DNA of 64,000 nucleotides from Vibrio sp. JC009. GTDB taxonomy: Bacteria; Pseudomonadota; Gammaproteobacteria; Enterobacterales; Vibrionaceae. Under the pieces are notes generated by a model. It was not told where the DNA came from. It saw nothing but the letters and a program-made list of their open reading frames with translations, and did no database searches. Position 1 is the first letter of the stretch. Every line of letters begins with the position of its first letter. The stretch lies in assembly GCF_029016485.1 (NCBI RefSeq), contig NZ_CP092106.1:1240001-1304000 (forward strand). The letters run 5' to 3'. Positions 37,457 through 46,469 of the stretch are shown here, one piece after another. The position numbers and the translations under genes were made by a program.

Positions 37457-39124
37457 ATGTCAAAATTAACTATTAAAGCACGTTTATACCTCCTGGCGTT
37501 TGTCCCGCTCATTCTTGTGGTGACGGGCATGGTCTACTTTACTCATGTGCAGATTGATGAGCTGAATGAGACAGAGATTGAGCTTGTTCGCGAGCAGCTG
37601 TACGAAGAGAAACAGCGCGAGCTGAAATCTTACATGCAGATTGTGGATTCAATTTTAGAGCCACTGAAGGAGAACAACGCGCCGATTGAAAGAGTGGTTG
37701 AAGAGCTCGCCCTAGTGAAATACGAAGAGAGCGGGTATATCTTTGGCTATGACAGCAAGGGAATACGTATTGTTCAGGGGAATACCAATAAGGGCATTGG
37801 TGACAGCTTCTGGAACCTGCAGGATGTGAACGGCACCTATCTGATACGGGAAATTATTCAGAAAGCAAAAAATGGCGGAGGATACACCAGTTACTTCTTC
37901 CCTAAGCCGGGTAAGACCGAGGCAGAAGAGAAGTTGAGCTACTCTATCTATGAAGCTCAATGGGATCTGATTATCGGTACCGGCTTTTATATCGATGATG
38001 TTGAGCAGACTATTCATGAGATGGAAGTGATTTCAACGGAGAAAACCTCTGAAGGGTTCCGGGTCATCGGTATGTTTAGCCTGGTTATCGGTGTTGTGGT
38101 TGGTCTGGTTTCATATTTAATCACTGTCGGTATTCTCTCTCCGCTTAAGCAGTTTGATAATTCAATTGCCTCATTTGCCAGTGGCGATGCTGATCTCACT
38201 GCCAGAATGGATGATTTCTCAGTTCCTGAATTTTCCCGGTTGAGTACCAATTTCAATAAGTTTGTTTCCGATCTTCAGGTGATAGTAAGAAGGTTAGCGG
38301 CTGCCAGCGATGAAATTGCCGGTGAAACTTCAAGTATTCAGAACCGGGCCAATATGGCGGAAGATGTTTCCGGCAAACAGAGAGAAGAGACTGAGCAGGT
38401 TGCAACCGCAATGACGGAAATGACCTCGACAGCCCAGAATATTTCACAAAATGCCACCAATGCCGCGTCCTCTGCAACGGTTGCCGATGAAAGGGCAAAA
38501 GATGCCATGAGCACAGTGGGTTCAGCGGTAAATTCAGTTGAGACATTAGCGAGCAAAATTGAGCAGGCCAGTGTGGTTATGCAGCGGCTGGAAGGCAACG
38601 TGGAAAATATCTCCTCATCACTGGATGTGATTCAGGAAATTGCAGAGCAGACAAACTTACTGGCACTGAATGCGGCGATTGAAGCGGCGCGCGCGGGCGA
38701 ACAGGGCAGAGGGTTCGCCGTGGTTGCTGATGAAGTTCGTCAGCTTGCCAGCCGTACTCAGGCAAGTACAGGTGAAATCAATGAGGCAATTAACCTGCTG
38801 AAAGTAGCAACCGATGAAGCCGTTAATGCAATGAATGAGAGTAAGGGACAGAGCCAGCACACTGTGTCTCAGGCAACTCTGGCCAGTCAGGCGCTGGAAG
38901 ATATAGTTAAAGCCGTAGAGACAATCATGGAAATGAATACCCTTATTGCAACAGCGACAGAACAGCAAACTCAGGTGGGAAATGAAATCTCTGAACGTAT
39001 TGTGGTGATTTCCGAACAGAGCTCAGATGCCGCAAGCATTGCAGAAGATAACAGAAACGGCTGTGATTCACTGCGTAATAAAGTGGAAGATTTGAATCAT
39101 GTAGTGGACCAGTTTACGGTTTAA
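37457..39124 (+). CDS. Methyl-accepting chemotaxis protein with single Cache domain
   Basis: 555 residues. TM1 ~9-28 ([19 protein letters not shown]), an sCache_2-type periplasmic domain ~35-190 ([16 protein letters not shown], then [10 protein letters not shown]), TM2 ~205-225, HAMP ~225-280, and a signalling domain with tip [20 protein letters not shown] and [19 protein letters not shown]. sCache_2 receptors often bind small carboxylates, but no ligand can be named. It lacks a C-terminal CheR-binding pentapeptide. Starts with ATG; upstream intergenic ~160 bp. Confidence 0.9.
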   Translation: MSKLTIKARLYLLAFVPLILVVTGMVYFTHVQIDELNETEIELVREQLYEEKQRELKSYMQIVDSILEPLKENNAPIERVVEELALVKYEESGYIFGYDSKGIRIVQGNTNKGIGDSFWNLQDVNGTYLIREIIQKAKNGGGYTSYFFPKPGKTEAEEKLSYSIYEAQWDLIIGTGFYIDDVEQTIHEMEVISTEKTSEGFRVIGMFSLVIGVVVGLVSYLITVGILSPLKQFDNSIASFASGDADLTARMDDFSVPEFSRLSTNFNKFVSDLQVIVRRLAAASDEIAGETSSIQNRANMAEDVSGKQREETEQVATAMTEMTSTAQNISQNATNAASSATVADERAKDAMSTVGSAVNSVETLASKIEQASVVMQRLEGNVENISSSLDVIQEIAEQTNLLALNAAIEAARAGEQGRGFAVVADEVRQLASRTQASTGEINEAINLLKVATDEAVNAMNESKGQSQHTVSQATLASQALEDIVKAVETIMEMNTLIATATEQQTQVGNEISERIVVISEQSSDAASIAEDNRNGCDSLRNKVEDLNHVVDQFTV

Positions 39125-39167
39125 TTTTCACTATTGTTTAAATTGGATCAATTTAAATGTAGTGGGT

Positions 39168-39389
39168 TCATACTCGACTTGACGGTGGGGGCGGTGTAAC
39201 TCGACCTAAGCTAGCGGTCATCGCCTTCAGAATCGTTATAGGTAAAGTGGTGCCTTTAGACAGCAGAATGCGTGTTGCCTGAAATCCTGCGCCAGTATTC
39301 GCACCAGTGATAAGGTAGGTTTTGCCTGCCAGAGAGTCTAGTTGCTCTGGTGTCCATCCATTCGGACTAAATTGGTTTATGCTGTTCAT
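39168..39389 (-). pseudogene. Truncated short-chain dehydrogenase (SDR) remnant
   Basis: The first ~50 residues read as the start of an SDR enzyme (SLAGKTYLITGANTGAGFQA, with the TGxxxGxG NAD(P) loop), then the frame runs into an unrelated ~25-residue tail rich in proline (VTPPPPSS) and stops. A full SDR is about 250-310 residues, so this is a 5' fragment, cut by a deletion or insertion. The join lies close to the end of the upstream chemoreceptor and marks the left edge of the accessory patch. Confidence 0.7.
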
Positions 39390-39580
39390 CGCTTAAACTC
39401 CTGAGTCTGCGTCCTCCATCCAAGTGATAGTAATTGATACAAATAGGCATGTTTTAGAGATTATATGGCCTGTTTAATCTCCAGGTGAATGACTATAGTT
39501 ACTTTACTGAAACGCCATAGGCGCAAACCAAGATTCACCAGAGCTCTGCAATGATTCCGGGGCCAAAAGAAGTTAATACT

Positions 39581-40285
39581 ATGTCAGCTAAAACACTACT
39601 ACTTTCTATGGGAGCCTTCATGATTGTTCCAGGTATATTATCCGCAAATGATATAAACAAAGTGTCTTCGGCCCTGGAGGAAACCGTCCAGGATATAGAA
39701 GGCAATACCTATCGAACAGTCAAAATCGGAAATCAGGTTTGGCTTGCAGAAAACCTCAGGACCACAAAGTTTCAAGATGGCTCGAAGGTAAATACCGGCT
39801 TCATTCCAAAAGATGACGAAGATAATCTCTTAAAGTACGGCAGACTCTATGACTGGCATGATGTATCGGATGAAAGAAACATTTGTCCGGAAGGTTGGCG
39901 TGTTGCAACCGATGATGACTGGAAGGAGCTAGAACGTACTATCGGCATGCCGGAAGAGGAAGTACATAAAAAAGGCTGGCGCGGCGGTGACAATGATTTA
40001 GGTGTTCAACTTAAAGAGGCGCAATCCGATGGCCTGTTCAAGAAGTTCGATCAATCACAAGTGAACAAGCACAACTTTTTCGCAAGACCTGCTGGCGTGA
40101 AATGGAACGGCTTATATATCACACAGGGTGCTTATACCGAATTTTGGACAGGCAGCAGTGAGACAGATAAACAGGCGATTATCAGAACATTAGCTTACTC
40201 ATGGTGGAACGCCCACAAAGGGGAGATTCGACGCGCGACAAGCTCAAAAGATTACATGTTCTCGGTCAGGTGCGTGAAAATCTAA
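39581..40285 (+). CDS. Secreted FISUMP-domain protein
   Basis: 234 residues from the ATG at 39581, which begins a signal peptide (MSAKTLLLSMGAFMIVPGIL); the ATG at 39551 would push it inside the protein. The mature part carries the Fibrobacter succinogenes major paralogous domain: DIEGNTYRTVKIGNQVWLAE, then NLRTTKF, YGRLYDWHDV, CPEGWRVATDDDWKELE and a C-terminal FWTGSSE followed by SVRCVKI. FISUMP domains occur in surface or secreted proteins, mostly of Bacteroidetes and Fibrobacteres, and look C-type-lectin/sulfatase-modifying-like. Unusual in Vibrio cores; a candidate transferred gene. Confidence 0.75.
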   Translation: MSAKTLLLSMGAFMIVPGILSANDINKVSSALEETVQDIEGNTYRTVKIGNQVWLAENLRTTKFQDGSKVNTGFIPKDDEDNLLKYGRLYDWHDVSDERNICPEGWRVATDDDWKELERTIGMPEEEVHKKGWRGGDNDLGVQLKEAQSDGLFKKFDQSQVNKHNFFARPAGVKWNGLYITQGAYTEFWTGSSETDKQAIIRTLAYSWWNAHKGEIRRATSSKDYMFSVRCVKI

Positions 40286-40365
40286 GGAAAACGATCACGC
40301 ATACCTTTTAAATATATAAATAACGGCCTCTGGTCACCCACTTACTTTTAACTATTGGTAACTAT

Positions 40366-41292
40366 ATGACTTGTTCTTCTGTTCTTATTACAGGCGCAAA
40401 TTCCGGACTAGGATTCGAGGCGGCGCGACAGTTCGCCCAGCAGAAAGAAATCAACAAAATTATTTTAGCGTGTCGAAGCGAAGCCCGGGCTAAAGAAGCT
40501 CTTCAGCGATTGGAAGAGTTGACTGGCAAGAAGATTTTCGAAACGTTAATTGTCGATGTTAGCGATTTAGAGTCGTGCCGAAAAGCTTCCGAAAACCTTG
40601 ACGCCAAAGTTGACGGAATTGTTTTGAACGCCGGAGGTGCAGGTGGATCTGAGCCAACTAAACTCACAAAGGATGGCGTCATTTTTACCTTCGCGGTTAA
40701 TGTGCTTGGAAATGTCCACTTGACTGAGCTTCTTATGGAGAACGGCAAGCTATCCAAGGGTGGCTCGGTAATGTATGTCGCCAGTTTTGCTGCTAGAGGT
40801 GCTCCTGAGCTTGGCGCGGCAAAACCCCCGATCACCGAGGGATCAATTGAAGAGTGGACCTCAGTTGCTAATGGCGAGAAGTTTGTCACCAACAAGGCTT
40901 ATACAGACCACTATGGTTCCGTAAAGCTTATGGGCGCATTATGGACGATGAGCATGGCGCGCAAGCACCCCGACATGAGGTTTATCACGGTTGACCCTGG
41001 TATGGCAGTTGGTACCTCGGGAGCTGACGCTTTCCCTTGGTATCAAAAGTGGGCTACCAATGCCACGATGCGGGTTATGCAATTCCTTGGTAAAGCTCAT
41101 TCTGTGGAAGTCGGTGCCAAGCGTTACGTAGATGTGCTGCTAAATAAAGACACTTTCAAGTCTGGTATCTGGTGGGGCAGTAAGAAAGGGCTTACGGGAG
41201 AGTTGGCTGACCAGACAGAACATTGGCCTGAGATCATTGGTAGCGAGTCCGTTCAAAACAATGCGGATACCGTCATTCATAACTTTCTTTAG
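40366..41292 (+). CDS. Short-chain dehydrogenase/reductase (SDR)
   Basis: 308 residues. NAD(P)-binding [13 protein letters not shown] near residue 9, NAGGAGG segment (around residue 90), catalytic Ser in YVASFAARG and Tyr/Lys in the YGSVK motif near residue 184, then [11 protein letters not shown]. All catalytic residues are present, so the enzyme is probably active; the substrate is unknown. The resemblance is to retinol/protochlorophyllide-reductase-like SDRs, as for the remnant at 39168, though the two are not obvious duplicates. The stop lies only ~40 bp before the CsrB-type RNA. Confidence 0.83.
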   Translation: MTCSSVLITGANSGLGFEAARQFAQQKEINKIILACRSEARAKEALQRLEELTGKKIFETLIVDVSDLESCRKASENLDAKVDGIVLNAGGAGGSEPTKLTKDGVIFTFAVNVLGNVHLTELLMENGKLSKGGSVMYVASFAARGAPELGAAKPPITEGSIEEWTSVANGEKFVTNKAYTDHYGSVKLMGALWTMSMARKHPDMRFITVDPGMAVGTSGADAFPWYQKWATNATMRVMQFLGKAHSVEVGAKRYVDVLLNKDTFKSGIWWGSKKGLTGELADQTEHWPEIIGSESVQNNADTVIHNFL

Positions 41293-41334
41293 TGAACAGT
41301 TGTCCCAAACACTGGAGATGATGATTAAGACGTG

Positions 41335-41628
41335 ACAATGAGTATCAGTTTAAGCTACCAGAGCTATTTGGCGGTAGTCTTCAGGATGAGGCAAGGACTT
41401 ATCATCAGGATGATGAAAGGGACACCGCTCACGGAACAAGTGATGTGCGCTAATGAGGACTGTTAGCTGATCAGGATAAGATCGAGGACACCGCTAGGAA
41501 GGCGAAGAAAGGAATAAGCTGAAGGAAACAGCACACTGTCATGGATTAGATGCATGGAGCACCGTTAGTAGCTGGATTGTCGCGAGTAAGACTATAGCCC
41601 CGATACGTTGGTATCGGGGCTTCTCTTA
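41335..41628 (+). ncRNA. csrB: CsrB-family CsrA-sequestering small RNA
   Basis: No open frame here, but the strand has about 14 GGA motifs in 300 nt, many as CAGGATGA, AAGGAC, GAGGACACC, AAGGAATAA and AAGGAAAC. They often sit between short inverted segments (for example tcatcAGGAtgatga, gctgatcAGGAtaagatc), the layout of CsrB/CsrC RNAs that titrate CsrA (RsmA). The 3' end, AGTAGCTGGATTGTCGCGAG then a strong GC hairpin and T-rich tract (41596-41628), resembles the conserved end of enterobacterial CsrB. The 5' end is not determined; 41335 is a working value. I see no convincing -35/-10 or palindromic VarA/UvrY box directly upstream, within or before the SDR gene. Confidence 0.82.
41596..41628 (+). 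terminator. Rho-independent terminator of the CsrB-type RNA
   Basis: agccccgatac / gtatcggggct, an 11-bp perfect stem with loop gttg, followed by tctcttatt. Confidence 0.85.
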
Positions 41629-41841
41629 TTCTGGGCAGTGGATAAGATAAGGATGCCGAATCTGAAAGAAAATGGACAGTTTTGTGCAAAACATAACACC
41701 TTTTTCAGACAATTCTATTGCATATTAATGCTATTAAGAGAACATATTTCTCATCTCTCGCTTACGACTAAGGGAATGATGGACGCATTACATTGATACT
41801 TTAGTGTTGCGAAGCGAGTAATAATGGTATAGATTTTACTC

Positions 41842-42108
41842 ATGATTACATTTGAATTTGACGAGAACAAAAGCAGAACGAATCTAGAAAAGCATGGTAT
41901 TGATTTTTATACAGCTCAAGGTTTATGGAATGATTCAGACCTTATTGAAATCCCTGCAAACACTAGCGATGAGCCTAGATATTTAGTTATTGGTTTACTT
42001 AACGGTAAACATTGGTCTGGTGTAATAACTTACCGAGGAACGAATATCAGGATCATTTCGGTTAGACGTTCACGCAAAGTGGAGGTAAATTTATATGAAA
42101 GCGCATGA
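41842..42108 (+). CDS. brnT: BrnT-type toxin (ribonuclease)
   Basis: 88 residues with the BrnT pattern: FEFDENKSRTNLEKHGIDF at the start, DEPRYLVIGLLNGKHWSGVI in the middle and RIISVRRSRKVEVNLYE at the end. BrnT is a RelE-fold ribonuclease that inhibits translation; its partner BrnA follows with a 14-bp overlap. Both are intact, so the module should be functional. About 200 bp of AT-rich DNA separates it from the CsrB terminator and should hold the promoter. Confidence 0.87.
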   Translation: MITFEFDENKSRTNLEKHGIDFYTAQGLWNDSDLIEIPANTSDEPRYLVIGLLNGKHWSGVITYRGTNIRIISVRRSRKVEVNLYESA

Positions 42109-42337
42109 ATTTGATGCCAAGTTTGAAAGCGATGAAGATATCTTAGGCGATCTAGACTTATCTAAAGCCAAACGGCCAATGCAAAAACAGAAGCGTGTGA
42201 ATGTAGACTTCCCTGCTTGGATGCTTGAGTCTTTAGATCGTGAAGCTAGCCGGGTTGGAGTAACAAGACAATCAATAATTAAGATATGGCTGGCAGAACG
42301 GCTTGAAAGTGTTGCCCATCACCATACAGCAAACTAA
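42095..42337 (+). CDS. brnA: BrnA-type antitoxin
   Basis: 80 residues. The C-terminal half is a ribbon-helix-helix (KRVNVDFPAWMLESLDREAS, then VGVTRQSIIKIWLAERLE), typical of BrnA/CopG antitoxins; the N-terminus (MKAHEFDAKFESDEDILGDL) contacts the toxin. Preceded by a good ribosome site (GGAGGTAAATTTAT) inside the brnT end. BrnA usually represses its own operon with BrnT as corepressor. Confidence 0.87.
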   Translation: MKAHEFDAKFESDEDILGDLDLSKAKRPMQKQKRVNVDFPAWMLESLDREASRVGVTRQSIIKIWLAERLESVAHHHTAN

Positions 42338-42340
42338 TAC

Positions 42341-42373
42341 ACTGGCAGGAGTTTTAACTCCTGCCAGTTTTTG
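42341..42373 (+). terminator. Rho-independent terminator of brnTA
   Basis: actggcaggag / ctcctgccagt, an 11-bp perfect stem with loop ttttaa (can extend), followed by TTTTT; three bases after the brnA stop. Confidence 0.85.
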
Positions 42374-42502
42374 GATATTCCCCCTAATTTCTCCTAATAT
42401 TGTGTACTTCCCAGCAAATAGATATGCAAATGAGCATACTCGATAACTCTATTACACCGTGAAAGAAAATGGGAGAAAGCTTTCACCTCGTCTTAGCCTC
42501 TG

Positions 42503-42538
42503 TTAGCCGATAAATCAGGGGCAGAATTTATCGGCTAA
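42503..42538. repeat. 13-bp perfect inverted repeat
   Basis: ttagccgataaat and atttatcggctaa with a 10-nt loop. No T-run follows on either strand beyond AAAA/TTTT-poor flanks, so a terminator role is unclear; it might be an operator or the footprint of a lost element. Confidence 0.5.
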
Positions 42539-42725
42539 AATACAAGTCATCTCGCTTTGGGGCAAAAGCAATTCGGGGATGAGCGATATACTGCATACTT
42601 TTCGTTTACTCCTGCATAAAGCAAATCCAGTAATGGAGGGTGTTAGTGACAGGTAGATTTCGCCTAATTAACATCTCTGACTAATCGGACATAGTTATAG
42701 TACCGTTCACCATCTTCCCCGCTGC

Positions 42726-44555
42726 TTAATCTTTATTGGCAATCTCTTCAGTCTTATCTATTGCTTCATCGACCAACTGGCTATTCTTAGAAAGCGTCTC
42801 TACCGAATTTCCCATTTCAGCACTTATCTGGCTTACATTATTTATTAACTTCTTAGCATAAGGCGCGATTTTATTTGCTTCTTCTTCGGAGCTGGAGGCG
42901 AGCTCTTTCACTGACTGAGCAACCACGGCAAAGCCGCGGCCGGCTTCACCTGCCCGGGCGGCTTCAATTGAGGCATTGAGGGCAAGCAGGTTGGTTTGCT
43001 CTGAAAGGCTGGTAATGGCATCGGCAATGGTGATGACTTCTTTTGTCATATCAGACAGGCCGTGTAGGGTACTGTCCAGCTCTTTAAACTCTGTCTGCTG
43101 GGAATCCATAGAGGATTTCAGCGAGGTAAGAAGGCTGCTGATCGCCGAAGTTGTGTCGAGACGGTCTGCTTTGCCTTTTTCAATCATCTCAATAAGCTGG
43201 GCGTGCGCTTCCTGGTTTTTCTGTGTCTCCAGCTCGGCTCTGTCATACTCTTTCTGGGCATTCTTGAGGTTGAAGTGATGGCAGTTATCCGGCTTATTTA
43301 AACCGTTATGAATAGCTTTAGCCATTAATTCACAGCTCTTGTATCCACAGGCATGGCAGTCATAGACATCATCACTGCTATGTTTATCCATGGAAAGATA
43401 TATATCTTTCATCTGCGCCGGGTTTGGGTAGGTGGCAGAGTTATTGCGTGATAGATCCTGGTAAGTCCGTTTGTATAGGTTTGGCTCCCAGTATCTATTT
43501 ATCAGTTTTTCCAGAGCTTTCTTGCTTCTCTTTTCAGAAAAGATCCCTTTTATTTTATAGTCAGAGACCATTTTCTTGTTTCTTTTTTCAATAAGTCCTT
43601 CCAGTTCATCAAAGGACTTATGCTGGCTGGTCGTGCCGGTGCCGCCATTACACCCTTTTTCACAGTTCAGGCAGTCAACCAGGAAAGTATTCTGGCCTTT
43701 CTTAATCTGTTCACTCAGACCGTCAAGGTACTCGTAAATAACGTCCGGACCTTCAATCTTTCTTGTCTTCAGTGCAATATCCGGGTTCCACCTTTCTGCG
43801 GTACGAAGTAATCCGCCTGGCGTTGAAAACAGAACAGCACGCTCAGCAGGCGGGTTTGCATACTCGACCTCCTGGAATGAGCGTAAATTAATTCTGTTCT
43901 CTTTCAGGTGCTCTTCAATTGCCGTAAAGGTGATGTTGTAGTCGCCATATCCGGTTGAATCAAACTCGCGGCGTTTTGCAATACAGGGCGAGATAGCCAT
44001 AATTTTATGGTTCCTGTATTCAGGATAATGTTTACGCAACATCTTAATGACGTGAATCATTGGGCTGTCTACCGGAGCAAGGTGAGGAATGAGTTCCGGC
44101 TTATATAATTCAATATAGGTAACGATTGCGGGACATGGCTGAGAAATGATGCATTTAGGGTTATTTTTTTCAGCATGATCCAGGTAGGAGCGAATAGTCA
44201 GCTCAGCACCAAAAGAGACGTCAAAAACAGCATCAACACCAATGGATTTAAACCAGCCATTAAGATTTAAATACTGGCCGGGGAAATTGGAAGCCACTGC
44301 CGGAGCGGCAATGGCGATTATTTTTTCGCCTTTCTTTAAATCACTAAGAAATAAATCAAAATCGTCAACGGGTACTCTGGCACCGTGAGGGCAATGAGTG
44401 ATGCATTGTCCGCAGCCGATACAGAGATCGTCGTTAATGGTGACCGCATCACCGGTGGCATCATTACAGAGTTTAACTGGACAAACCGCAATACACGCAT
44501 GGCAGTTCGTACATTTCTCTTCAATAACGCGAACTACTTTTGATAACTTAGACAT
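42726..44555 (-). CDS. Soluble chemoreceptor fused to ferredoxin and [FeFe]-hydrogenase-like domains
   Basis: 609 residues, no membrane segment. Residues 12-57: two 4Fe-4S ferredoxin motifs (C15-C18-C21-C25 and C45-C48-C51-C55). Residues ~75-310: [FeFe]-hydrogenase C-terminal-type domain; cysteines equivalent to the H-cluster cubane ligands are kept (C141 in SQPCP, C191 in [11 protein letters not shown]298 and C302 in NCEKGCNGG), but the proton-relay Cys of the TSCCP motif is Pro140. Residues 395-430: an extra CHACGYKSC...C425 iron-sulfur motif like that of RnfB. Residues ~440-609: methyl-accepting signalling domain with tip [20 protein letters not shown]. Best read as a cytoplasmic redox or gas-responsive receptor, not a hydrogen-producing enzyme. 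Divergent from an ABC transporter. Confidence 0.88.
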   Translation of the reverse strand: MSKLSKVVRVIEEKCTNCHACIAVCPVKLCNDATGDAVTINDDLCIGCGQCITHCPHGARVPVDDFDLFLSDLKKGEKIIAIAAPAVASNFPGQYLNLNGWFKSIGVDAVFDVSFGAELTIRSYLDHAEKNNPKCIISQPCPAIVTYIELYKPELIPHLAPVDSPMIHVIKMLRKHYPEYRNHKIMAISPCIAKRREFDSTGYGDYNITFTAIEEHLKENRINLRSFQEVEYANPPAERAVLFSTPGGLLRTAERWNPDIALKTRKIEGPDVIYEYLDGLSEQIKKGQNTFLVDCLNCEKGCNGGTGTTSQHKSFDELEGLIEKRNKKMVSDYKIKGIFSEKRSKKALEKLINRYWEPNLYKRTYQDLSRNNSATYPNPAQMKDIYLSMDKHSSDDVYDCHACGYKSCELMAKAIHNGLNKPDNCHHFNLKNAQKEYDRAELETQKNQEAHAQLIEMIEKGKADRLDTTSAISSLLTSLKSSMDSQQTEFKELDSTLHGLSDMTKEVITIADAITSLSEQTNLLALNASIEAARAGEAGRGFAVVAQSVKELASSSEEEANKIAPYAKKLINNVSQISAEMGNSVETLSKNSQLVDEAIDKTEEIANKD

Positions 44556-44782
44556 AAAAACCTGATGTTACTTCTTGAATTATTGTGACAGCACAAATGA
44601 ACCTGAGAATAGTATCAAAATTCTTTCAGAATGTTTAACGGTATATAATTTAAATGATAGGTTAGGCAATAGTGCTGTCAATGAATCAGATTTAAGAACT
44701 GTCTCAATTTATTGCTTTATGTAAAAATATGCTCTAACTATTTGAATTGAGCTCTCACTTTATTTTAGGGAATAATCTGTTT

Positions 44783-45745
44783 ATGAATAAAATCTTATTT
44801 TCCATTTTTTCAACTTTGGCGGTGGTATTCAGTATGTCCGCTTGCGGGCATGAGCCTGTTCAGATAAAAATGGCAGCTTTAAAAGGTCCGACTGCGTTTG
44901 GCATGATCCAGATGATTGACCAGCTTGAGTCGCTGGGAGATGACATTTCACTCTCCTATGAGCTGGTTGCAACGCCTCAGGATATGGTTGCACGCATCTC
45001 TTCCGGGCAGGTTGATATCGCGGTTCTTCCGGTAAATCTTGCTGCAAAGTTGTATAACAAAATGGGTGCAAAAGGGTATGCGCTGGGAGGTAGCGTTGGT
45101 AACGGTGCCATTTATGGACTGACTACCGGCAAAGGGGATATCTCATGGGGTTCCTTTCGTGGCAAAACCATTAACAGTATTGCCAAAGGCTCAACGCCCG
45201 ACTATCTGACCCGCTACGTGTTAAGTGGCGAAGGGCTGGAAGCGGGTAAGGATGTTGCGCTTCGTTTCACCTATTCTCCACAGCAGCTAGCTCAGATGAT
45301 GGCAGCAGGTAAGGTCGACAATGCAATACTCCCTGAACCACTGGTGAGTATGGTGCTGGCAAAAAATCCCGATGCGCGGATATTCTCAGATATGCAAAAA
45401 GAGTGGGGTAAGCTGAGCGGAACAGGAAAAGGCTACCCCATATCTCTGGCTGTTGTATCACCGAAGCTAACCAACAAAGCGATTCTTGGTAAGGTATTTT
45501 CTGCCTATAAAGATTCCATTGAGTGGGTGTTAGAAAACCCGAAGCAGGCAGCGGCAGCAATTGAGCGTCAGGGCGTTATGCCGGCACCGATGGCGGAAAA
45601 AGCGATCCCGCGCTGTAATTTAAGTTTCAGCACGCCTTCTGAAATAAAAAATGAGCTGGAGCTTTTCTATCAGGTGCTTTTCGGGTTTGAACCCGCTTCA
45701 ATAGGCGGAAAGCTTCCGGATGAGAGCTTCTACCTTGAATACTAA
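44783..45745 (+). CDS. NitT/TauT-type ABC transporter substrate-binding lipoprotein
   Basis: 320 residues from the ATG at 44783 (MNKILFSIFSTLAVVF), followed by lipobox SMSAC; a TTG at 44747 is less likely. The mature part is a type-2 periplasmic binding protein of the NMT1/SsuA kind: KGPTAFGMIQMIDQLESLGD, VARISSGQVDIAVLPVNLAA and PEPLVSMVLAKNP. The ligand could be an alkylsulfonate, pyrimidine, nitrate or aromatic acid; I see no deciding feature. First gene of a three-gene operon; its end overlaps the permease start. Confidence 0.83.
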   Translation: MNKILFSIFSTLAVVFSMSACGHEPVQIKMAALKGPTAFGMIQMIDQLESLGDDISLSYELVATPQDMVARISSGQVDIAVLPVNLAAKLYNKMGAKGYALGGSVGNGAIYGLTTGKGDISWGSFRGKTINSIAKGSTPDYLTRYVLSGEGLEAGKDVALRFTYSPQQLAQMMAAGKVDNAILPEPLVSMVLAKNPDARIFSDMQKEWGKLSGTGKGYPISLAVVSPKLTNKAILGKVFSAYKDSIEWVLENPKQAAAAIERQGVMPAPMAEKAIPRCNLSFSTPSEIKNELELFYQVLFGFEPASIGGKLPDESFYLEY

Positions 45746-46469
45746 TTTAATCAGTTTTATCAGTATCCTGTTTATTCTGCTGCTCTGGAAATCCGGAGCA
45801 GTGGCGCTTTCTTCGCCGCTTATTCTCCCCCCGCCGGAAGAGGTGGTGGCAGTATTTTATTCTCTGATGACCAGCCCGGACTTCTTGCATCATTGGGCCG
45901 CAACAATGTGGCGGGCGGTGATAGCGTTTTTTCTTTCTATGACTGCCGGGTTAGTGGTCGGGATTTTAAGTGGTATCAGCCGCGAATGCAGGGCATTTTT
46001 CCAGCCTTATATCATTGTTATACGGGCTGTCCCTGTGCTTGCTGTTATTCTGCTGGCGGTTATGTGGCTTGAGTCTGGCCGGGTGCCGGTTTTTGTTGCA
46101 TTTCTTATGTCTTTTCCTCTGTTTGAACAGAATGTACAGCAAGGCATTCGTGAAACGGATCCTAAGCTGCTTGAAGTCGCCAGATTTTATCGCTGGAGCA
46201 GGGCAGATGTAATAAGGCATATCTATCTGCCTTCATGCGTACCATTTCTATACAGCGCGGTGATTGCTAACGCCGGGCTGGTGTGGAAGGTGGTGATTGC
46301 CGCTGAGATATTAAGTCAGCCTCTTTATGCGATAGGAACTAAGATGCAGTATGCGCAGATGAATCTGGCTACCGCAGAAGTGATGGCATGGACGTTACTG
46401 GCAGTCATTACAAGCGGCGCTTTAGATCGCCTGTTGCGTTTATCCTGGAGGCGAAATGTCCGGAGTTGA
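45720..46469 (+). CDS. ABC transporter permease (NitT/TauT family)
   Basis: 249 residues with about six transmembrane helices and the permease EAA-type loop (EVARFYRWSRADVIRHIYLP, around residue 152). Starts inside the previous gene (26-bp overlap) and ends 14 bp into the ATPase gene, so all three are translationally coupled. Forms the membrane channel of the importer. Confidence 0.87.
   Translation: MRASTLNTNLISFISILFILLLWKSGAVALSSPLILPPPEEVVAVFYSLMTSPDFLHHWAATMWRAVIAFFLSMTAGLVVGILSGISRECRAFFQPYIIVIRAVPVLAVILLAVMWLESGRVPVFVAFLMSFPLFEQNVQQGIRETDPKLLEVARFYRWSRADVIRHIYLPSCVPFLYSAVIANAGLVWKVVIAAEILSQPLYAIGTKMQYAQMNLATAEVMAWTLLAVITSGALDRLLRLSWRRNVRS

Larger units (their letters stand above)
42338..42725. 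other. Intergenic region between brnTA and hydrogenase-like chemoreceptor
   Basis: 388 bp without a gene. It starts with the brnTA terminator, then contains a 13-bp perfect inverted repeat (ttagccgataaat, 42503-42515; atttatcggctaa, 42526-42538) and otherwise AT-rich unique sequence. Nothing recognised as an attachment or integron site. Confidence 0.5.

Noticed and set aside
39138..39156. AT-rich palindrome ttaaattg-gat-caatttaa after the chemoreceptor as a terminator
   Set aside because: The stem is only A/T-rich with a weak predicted stability and no T tract; not convincing as a terminator or operator.
41608..41796. 62-residue open frame downstream of the CsrB-type RNA
   Set aside because: It begins inside the terminator stem, has no ribosome site and no recognisable protein features.
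39168..42538. Integron cassette array with attC sites
   Set aside because: Several small accessory genes suggested cassettes, but no GTTRRRY / RYYYAAC pairs flank them; the 42503-42538 repeat reads ttagcc rather than ttaggc.
44556..44782. TPP riboswitch upstream of the ABC importer (which resembles thiamine-precursor transporters)
   Set aside because: The conserved CTGAGA and ACCTGATCTGGATAA elements in order are not present; only an isolated ctgaga occurs.
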